Assembly: GCA_903879875.1 (NCBI GenBank)
Contig: CAIRNC010000218.1
Span: forward strand, 1-7,272
Direction: 5' to 3'
DNA from: an uncultured Bacteroidota bacterium
Lineage (GTDB): Bacteria > Bacteroidota > Bacteroidia > Flavobacteriales > Flavobacteriaceae
Length of the DNA: 7,272 nt
Below, one piece after another: positions 1 through 4,381 of this stretch. Within the stretch, counting starts at the first letter, position 1; the number at the start of each line of letters is the position of its first letter. Under the pieces are notes generated by a model. The model did not search any database, was not told the DNA's origin, and saw only the letters and a list, made by a program, of their open reading frames with translations. The position numbers and the translations under genes were made by a program.

Positions 1-1718
1 ACCATATCTTGCACAGTGATTTCTACAGCGCCAAGCGCAATGGACGGTTGTGCAGGGATGTCTGATTTTATACCTAATTTATGGGCTAACTCGACAACCG
101 CTTCAGGACCTGTTCGGTCAATTAATTTTGCAGAAACTGTATTAATAGAATTGGCAAGTGCATATTTCAGGGTTACTAATCCCATATATTTTCCGTTAGA
201 ATTGTTTGGGGTCCAAGTTTCCGTTACATTGTGACGTCCTTTTGGAATAGAAAAATTGGAATCAATAATAGAATCGCATGGCGACATCCCTAATTCTTTA
301 ATGGCAGTGGCATAAACAATTGGTTTGAAAGTTGAACCTACTTGTCGTGCACCTTGTCCAACGTGATCGTATTGAAAATGTTTGTATTGAATGCCTCCAA
401 CCCATACTTTTACAAAACCCGTTTGCGGTTCCATTGCCATAACACCACTTTGAAGAAAGTTTTTGTAATAACGTATCGAATCGTTAGGCGTCATAATGGT
501 ATCACGCTCTCCTTTCCAAGAAAAAACAGTCATTTTAGTTTTTAAATCAAACGATTTGATGATTTCTTCATCTGATTTATCGAGTTCTTTTAATACTCTC
601 CATCGCTCTGATGCTTTTTGGGCACGAGCCATCAGTTTATCGGTTTCTATTTGAGAAAGATTTACAAAAGGAGCATTTTTATTCGTTTTTTGTTGGATAG
701 AAAATTCTTCTTGCAGGTTTTTCATGTGGGCTGTAACCGCTTCTTCTGCATAGGTTTGCATTCTAGAATCAATAGTGGTATATATTTTTAATCCATCGCG
801 GTAGATGTCATAATCGGAGCCATCGGGTTTTTTATTGTCTTTGACCCAACCTTTCATAAAATCACGAATGTATTCTCTAAAGTAGGTAGCAATTCCGTCT
901 TGATGACTTTCCGGTTGAAATTTTAGAGCGATAGGTTCTTTGGCATATTGTTCTTTTTGTGATTCAGTGATAACGCCGTTTCTTACCATTTGTCCCAAAA
1001 CGATATTTCGTCTAACTCGCACTTTTTCGGGTCTTCTAACGGGGTTGAAAGCGGATGGATTGGTTAACATGCCAACTAGCATGGCGCTTTCATCAATAGT
1101 TAAATTTCGGGGTTCTTTTCCAAAATATACTTTTGCGGCAGAACGAATGCCTACGGCGGTGTTCACAAAATCAACCTTGTTGAAATACATGGCAATGATT
1201 TCATTTTTAGTATATTGCTTTTCAAGTTTGATGGCAATTATCCATTCTTTGGCTTTTTGTATAATCCTAAAAGGTAAAAATTTAGAACCTTCACCATGAA
1301 ATAATAATTTCGCTAATTGTTGTGTCAAAGTACTTGCGCCTCCGTTGGTTCCTAATTTTACAACTGCACCAAGGGTTCTTCTTCCATCGATTCCGGAATG
1401 TTCATAAAAACGTTCGTCTTCAGTAGCGACAAGGGCTTTTACTAAATGTTGGGGCAAATCACTGTATTTTACAGAAGTTCTGTTTTCGTTGTAAAATTTA
1501 CCTATTGTAACCCCGTCAGCCGAAATGACTTCGGTTGCCAGATTGGAATTTGGATTTTCTAATTCTTCAAATGAAGGCATGGAACCTAGTAAACCCCAAG
1601 ATGCAAAAAGGAAAAATACAAAAGTGCCACCTAGGGAATAAAAGAAAATTTTCCAAAATTTCTTTTGATAGTAAGGAATGTCTCTTACAACAGTACTGTT
1701 ATTTTTTTTAATTGCCAT
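1..1718 (-). CDS. mrcA: Class A penicillin-binding protein (PBP1A type), bifunctional glycosyltransferase/transpeptidase, C-terminus cut by window edge
   Basis: Reading from ATG at 1718 leftwards gives 572 codons with no stop before position 1, so the gene is partial at its C-terminus. The protein would polymerise lipid II glycan strands and cross-link peptides in the periplasm while anchored in the inner membrane. A short basic cytoplasmic start (residues 1-23) precedes one membrane segment (about 24-46). The GT51 domain follows, with catalytic EDERFYEHSGID (100-111), GGASTLTQQLAK (126-137) and the KAKEWIIAIKLEKQYTKNEI region (155-174). The transpeptidase domain shows the active-site serine motif STFK (Ser462, Lys465) and SIN (524-526). 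The KTG motif would lie outside the window; family members of roughly 750-780 residues imply about 200 missing. It starts 7 nt after the gldH stop, so co-transcription with gldH is likely. The family call is very secure; the exact PBP1 subtype is less so. Confidence 0.96.
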   Translation of the reverse strand, partial: MAIKKNNSTVVRDIPYYQKKFWKIFFYSLGGTFVFFLFASWGLLGSMPSFEELENPNSNLATEVISADGVTIGKFYNENRTSVKYSDLPQHLVKALVATEDERFYEHSGIDGRRTLGAVVKLGTNGGASTLTQQLAKLLFHGEGSKFLPFRIIQKAKEWIIAIKLEKQYTKNEIIAMYFNKVDFVNTAVGIRSAAKVYFGKEPRNLTIDESAMLVGMLTNPSAFNPVRRPEKVRVRRNIVLGQMVRNGVITESQKEQYAKEPIALKFQPESHQDGIATYFREYIRDFMKGWVKDNKKPDGSDYDIYRDGLKIYTTIDSRMQTYAEEAVTAHMKNLQEEFSIQQKTNKNAPFVNLSQIETDKLMARAQKASERWRVLKELDKSDEEIIKSFDLKTKMTVFSWKGERDTIMTPNDSIRYYKNFLQSGVMAMEPQTGFVKVWVGGIQYKHFQYDHVGQGARQVGSTFKPIVYATAIKELGMSPCDSIIDSNFSIPKGRHNVTETWTPNNSNGKYMGLVTLKYALANSINTVSAKLIDRTGPEAVVELAHKLGIKSDIPAQPSIALGAVEITVQDM

Positions 1719-1725
1719 AATTTTG

Positions 1726-2208
1726 TTATAATGATTCTATTCTAAAACCAACTTCGGTAACACCTTCTAACGCTTCAACGCCAACAACTTTTCCGGTTTT
1801 TCTAACGGCATGTTGTATGTGTACTTTGTAGGTACCTAGTTTGTTGAAACGCATTTTTTCTTTATAAAAAAGTTTGTTTTCTTTAATGTCTGAAAAACCA
1901 TCTCCAAGCAATGTGCCGTCTGGATTGGTCATTTCGTATTGTAATGTATCTCTTTTAACAAGTCCGTCAGGTTGTTCTAGGGCAACAATTAAATACAAAT
2001 TATTGAATTCATAATTATCGTTGTTTCTTAGATTGACAAACAGATTATAAGCTTTTGTTGTGTCGGATTCTTTGAAACTAAAAGACACAATATCGCTTTT
2101 TTTCCAATTGTCGCCAACGGTTTTATATTCGTCAAAAACCCTTTTCTTGTCGCAAGAATTCAAAAGCAGTAGGGCCAAAATAAATAAAATGCTACGCTTT
2201 AGGTTCAT
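1726..2208 (-). CDS. gldH: Gliding motility lipoprotein GldH
   Basis: This is a 160-residue lipoprotein. It opens with a basic, hydrophobic signal peptide and a lipobox LLNSC, so Cys19 is the predicted lipidated residue of the mature protein. The rest is a compact soluble domain without further membrane segments, ending in a VGFRIESL tail. Length and overall sequence match GldH of Flavobacterium johnsoniae, a cell-envelope lipoprotein required for gliding and chitin use and linked to the Gld/T9SS machinery; its biochemical role is not defined. The start at 2208 is supported by the signal peptide beginning immediately there. The gene begins inside the 3' end of ricT (17-nt overlap, different frame) and ends 7 nt before the PBP gene, which suggests translational coupling within one operon. 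Identification rests on remembered family similarity plus the neighbours, since no alignment was run. Confidence 0.92.
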   Translation of the reverse strand: MNLKRSILFILALLLLNSCDKKRVFDEYKTVGDNWKKSDIVSFSFKESDTTKAYNLFVNLRNNDNYEFNNLYLIVALEQPDGLVKRDTLQYEMTNPDGTLLGDGFSDIKENKLFYKEKMRFNKLGTYKVHIQHAVRKTGKVVGVEALEGVTEVGFRIESL

Positions 2209-3601
2209 TTTTTTGATTCGGAATTATTTTGTTATCAGTAGTGTTTCGTTCTCCCTGTGGGCGGTTTTGATTCGGATTGTTTCTGTTTCCTTTGTTTTTC
2301 TTCCTGTTATTAGGTCTGTTGTTGTTTGCCGGTTTGTTGCTCCCGTTTGGATCGTTGTTTGCGAGTTTGTTGCTCGCATTCGGATTATTGTTTGCGGGTT
2401 TGTTGACTGCATTCGGATTATTGTTGGTCGTTGCCGGTTTATTGGCATTGGCAACAATTACATTTTCGCCACCAGGTTTGCGGTTTTTGTTGGGCTTGTT
2501 TTTTCGTTTTGGTTGGTCAAAACGGGTTAAACTTTCTTGTCCCATTGCATTATTGAAATCTTTTTCAGGTGTTGCAACGAGTTCTAGTGCGAAATCTTCT
2601 AAAGACGAAACTTTGTTTTTAAGTTTGTTTTCGGCTATAATTTCTCTAACCTGTTCCGTTTTTAACACATGCCAATTGGCAAAATTATTAGTATAAGCAA
2701 ACCACATTAACCCTTTAAAAATATCTTGTTTTTGACAAATAGCATCTCCTTTTTCGGTAACTAATTTAGTGTCAAAATCAGGAAAATCTTTCAAAGCATC
2801 CATGTAAGTGTCCAGCTCATAATTCAAACAACATTTCAGTTTCCCGCATTGACCCGCTAGTTTTTGTGGGTTCAACGACAATTGTTGGTAGCGTGCAGCA
2901 GAAGTATTTACACTTCTAAAATCGGTTAGCCATGTGGAACAACACAATTCACGTCCGCAAGATCCAATGCCACCCAATCGAGCCGCTTCTTGTCGAAAAC
3001 CGACTTGTTTCATTTCTACTCTGGTGCTGAATTCTTTGGCAAAATCTTTAATCAGTAATCTAAAATCGATGCGTTCTTCGGCAGTGTAATAAAAAGTGGC
3101 TTTGGAACCGTCACCTTGAAACTCTACATCCGAAATTTTCATTTCTAATTTATGAGCAATAGCCAATTCTCTGGCTTTTACTTTCATAGGTTCTTCTTTA
3201 TCGCGAGCTACCGACCAAATGTCGATATCTCTTTGAGACGCTTTTCTATATACTTTTGGAATGTCTTTACTGTTGTGATTGACGCCTTTCTTCTTCATTT
3301 GAATTTTTACCAATTCGCCTGTAAGTGTCACAATTCCAACATCGTGACCTGGAGATGCTTCCGTGGCAACAATGTCGCCCATGCTTAAAGTTAATTTTTC
3401 GGTATTGCGATAAAATTCTTTTCTTCCGTTTTTGAAACGTATTTCGACACAGTCAAACGGCGTTTCGCCATTGGACAAACTCATGTTAGAAAGCCAGTCG
3501 AAAACGGTTAATTTATTGCAGCTGTCGGTGCCACAAGTTCCATTATTTTTACAACCCTTTGGTGCGCCACCATCAGCAGTTGAACAACTTGTACATGCCA
3601 T
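2192..3601 (-). CDS. ricT: PSP1-domain protein RicT (YaaT family) with N-terminal cysteine cluster and Asn-rich tail
   Basis: This 469-residue protein has the PSP1/RicT core at about residues 48-345. Signature segments are GGIGSCGRELCCSTWL (210-224; Cys215, 220, 221) and AGQCGKLKCCLNYE (249-262; Cys252, 257, 258), the conserved cysteines of the YaaT family. In Bacillus subtilis RicT joins RicA and RicF in an Fe-S complex that modulates RNase Y-dependent RNA processing; whether Bacteroidota have the same partners is uncertain. Before the core is a cysteine-rich segment (Cys3, 6, 17, 23, 28), which I do not recall from the Bacillus protein. After about residue 360 the chain becomes a basic, Asn/Pro/Lys-rich, probably disordered tail that includes three 11-residue repeats. 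The start at 3601 is preferred because MACTSC begins the cysteine cluster. It is the first gene of the ricT-gldH-PBP unit, with a long AT-rich leader upstream. Confidence 0.93.
   Translation of the reverse strand: MACTSCSTADGGAPKGCKNNGTCGTDSCNKLTVFDWLSNMSLSNGETPFDCVEIRFKNGRKEFYRNTEKLTLSMGDIVATEASPGHDVGIVTLTGELVKIQMKKKGVNHNSKDIPKVYRKASQRDIDIWSVARDKEEPMKVKARELAIAHKLEMKISDVEFQGDGSKATFYYTAEERIDFRLLIKDFAKEFSTRVEMKQVGFRQEAARLGGIGSCGRELCCSTWLTDFRSVNTSAARYQQLSLNPQKLAGQCGKLKCCLNYELDTYMDALKDFPDFDTKLVTEKGDAICQKQDIFKGLMWFAYTNNFANWHVLKTEQVREIIAENKLKNKVSSLEDFALELVATPEKDFNNAMGQESLTRFDQPKRKNKPNKNRKPGGENVIVANANKPATTNNNPNAVNKPANNNPNASNKLANNDPNGSNKPANNNRPNNRKKNKGNRNNPNQNRPQGERNTTDNKIIPNQKNEPKA
2327..2425 (-). 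repeat. Three tandem 33-bp coding repeats in the ricT tail
   Basis: Residues 393-425 of RicT are three consecutive 11-residue units: NNNPNAVNKPA, NNNPNASNKLA and NNDPNGSNKPA. The DNA units are also clearly alike, each beginning on the plus strand with TTGTTTGC or a near variant, followed by a GTTTGTTG core and a CGTTTGGAT or CATTCGGAT end. A degenerate fourth start (NNNRPNN) continues the pattern. This is an in-frame minisatellite in a disordered tail, and unit number probably differs between strains. Confidence 0.9.
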
Positions 3602-3616
3602 AATTTTATATGTAGT

Positions 3617-3640
3617 GTTGTGACGTGCACAACTTAAGTT
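3617..3640. promoter_or_regulatory. Adjacent inverted repeats in the ricT leader
   Basis: GTTGTG (3617-3622) and CACAAC (3628-3633) form a perfect 6-bp inverted repeat around ACGTG. It runs into the perfect 10-bp palindrome AACTTAAGTT at 3631-3640. Both lie 16-39 nt upstream of the ricT ATG, so they could be a regulator site or leader hairpins. The arms are short and chance is possible in AT-rich DNA. Confidence 0.35.
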
Positions 3641-3682
3641 CGTATTAGGTTTAGTGCGTAAAGATATTATTTTTTTGCTTTT

Positions 3683-3720
3683 GAAATATAGGTTTAACGT
3701 TTAAAGTTCGTTAAATCAAA
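3683..3720 (-). promoter_or_regulatory. Weak candidate promoter for the ricT-gldH-PBP unit
   Basis: On the minus strand TATATTTC (3690-3683) matches seven of eight positions, counting the two free ones, of the Bacteroidota -7 element TAnnTTTG. A TTTG (3720-3717) lies upstream as a possible -33 element. The spacing of 26 nt is longer than the usual 17-23, so the match is weak. Transcription would begin roughly 75-80 nt before the ricT ATG. A 7-bp inverted repeat TTTAACG/CGTTAAA (3693-3699 and 3709-3715) sits between the two elements and might be an operator. Confidence 0.25.
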
Positions 3721-3777
3721 AATCCAAGATTTAAGTGGCTACTTTAAAACTATTTTCTGCTGATTTTCAATTTGCTA

Positions 3778-3912
3778 TTAATTCAAATCTAAGGAATGTT
3801 CTATAAAATTTATGATAAGTTCTGCATGGTTTCTCGACTTCGGAGTCACTCCAAATAATCTACAAAATTGATCAATCAAAATAAACAATTGTTTTTTTGT
3901 AGAAAAACACAT
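3778..3912 (-). CDS. Possible 44-residue small protein, or remnant of a larger gene
   Basis: An ATG at 3912 opens a 44-codon frame ending in TAA at 3778-3780. The translation begins MCFSTKKQLFILIDQF, continues through CRLFGVTPKSRNHAEL and ends in IINFIEHSLDLN. It reads like a folded protein: two amphipathic helix-like stretches (about 7-20 and 25-42) joined by a GVTPKSRNH turn, with Asp, Glu, Arg, Lys and His well spread, which is unusual for translated AT-rich spacer. The central codons (about 3820-3855) are more GC-rich than the flanks. The frame stays open upstream to a stop at 3982-3984, with no other ATG. I do not recognise a family and no ribosome binding site is visible, which is normal in this phylum. 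It may be a real small gene, the C-terminal remnant of a decayed gene, or chance. Confidence 0.3.
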   Translation of the reverse strand: MCFSTKKQLFILIDQFCRLFGVTPKSRNHAELIINFIEHSLDLN

Positions 3913-4060
3913 AAATAATTTAATTACATCCAACAACAGGTTAAATTTTTTTAATAAAAAAAATACTATACTAGTTTTTGTTCAATATCAAGTATTTAAA
4001 TAGGCAGGAATATATTTTAGTTTTGAATCTTAAAAAACATATATTTATAGCTTCTATATA

Positions 4061-4091
4061 GAAAAACCCTCCTTTTAAAGGGAAGGTTTTC
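4061..4091 (-). terminator. Intrinsic terminator downstream of the small secreted-protein gene
   Basis: Plus-strand 4063-4076 (AAAACCCTCCTTTT) pairs with 4077-4090 (AAAGGGAAGGTTTT) across 14 positions with one wobble and one mismatch; the innermost A/T bases would form the loop. Read on the minus strand, the stem's falling side ends in GGGTTTTTC, giving a U-rich tract. It lies about 35 nt after the stop at 4126, the expected place for termination of the adhesin and small-protein unit. The near-symmetric A/T ends mean it could work in both directions, but no plus-strand gene points into it. Confidence 0.75.
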
Positions 4092-4125
4092 AATTACATA
4101 TTATATTGAATTAAATTTAAAGTTG

Positions 4126-4359
4126 CTAAATTATCCTGATTGATTTGTTGCCTTTTTGTATTTTTCGTACAATATAAAACCCAAACAAAAGTGCAGTAAC
4201 TTCAAACAATAAGAGCATTGAATCTATATTAGCAGCTGGATCAGTGCCTTCTAAATTATCTGTTGGAGTTCCATCAGTATCTCCTGGTTGAGCAAATAGC
4301 AAAACATTTGTAAGTAAACAAACTAAAGTTAGAAATGATTTTAATATTTCCTTTTTCAT
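4126..4359 (-). CDS. Small exported protein with C-terminal hydrophobic anchor, PID-CTERM-like
   Basis: This 77-residue protein has a clear signal peptide (residues 1-23: basic MKKEILK, hydrophobic core, LLFA then Q24). The predicted mature part is only about 54 residues. It starts with an Asp/Thr/Pro-rich linker (24-43), then Asn44-Ile45-Asp46, a hydrophobic segment (about 47-64) and a basic tail with Arg65, Lys66, Lys69, Lys72 and Arg75. This layout of linker, N/P-I-D, one membrane helix and positive residues resembles the small Bacteroidota proteins annotated with a PID-CTERM sorting domain, but here Asn replaces Pro, so the assignment is tentative. It could instead be a simple single-pass membrane peptide. 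The gene begins 22 nt after the stop of the large T9SS protein and is followed by a terminator, so the two are probably co-transcribed. Function is unknown. Confidence 0.8.
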   Translation of the reverse strand: MKKEILKSFLTLVCLLTNVLLFAQPGDTDGTPTDNLEGTDPAANIDSMLLLFEVTALLFGFYIVRKIQKGNKSIRII

Positions 4360-4381
4360 AATGATTTTCTATAAAATGCTT

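Larger units (their letters stand above)
3602..4060. other. AT-rich intergenic region upstream of ricT
   Basis: This stretch of about 460 bp separates the ricT start from the hairpin that ends the right-hand unit. It is strongly AT-rich, with runs such as seven T at 3946-3952 and eight A at 3956-3963. It should hold the ricT promoter and leader. Short palindromes cluster near ricT (3617-3640 and 3693-3715) and around 3861-3901. One protein-like 44-codon ORF lies at 3778-3912. From 3913 to 4060 I see only AT-rich sequence with no convincing gene, RNA or repeat. No tRNA, known riboswitch or transposon end was recognised. Confidence 0.7.

Noticed and set aside
940..1299. 119-codon plus-strand ORF, with smaller ones at 16-234 and 342-545
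   Set aside because: They are antisense to conserved GT51 and transpeptidase motifs of the PBP gene and have no recognisable protein features.
2224..2457. 77-codon minus-strand ORF rich in Thr, Gln and Arg
   Set aside because: It is a +1-type shadow of the ricT minisatellite region in another frame; the repeat explains its regularity.
2060..2696. Two overlapping hydrophobic plus-strand ORFs (2060-2530, 2277-2696)
   Set aside because: Their Leu/Val/Phe-rich repeats are the antisense reading of the Asn-rich RicT tail and the start of gldH, so the apparent membrane segments are artefacts.
3152..3623. Plus-strand ORFs at 3152-3388 and 3432-3623
   Set aside because: They are antisense to the conserved N-terminal part of RicT and have no protein-like features.
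3913..4060. Possible gene or RNA in the AT-rich stretch before the hairpin
   Set aside because: Frames are closed by frequent stops and there is no stable structure or recognisable RNA motif.
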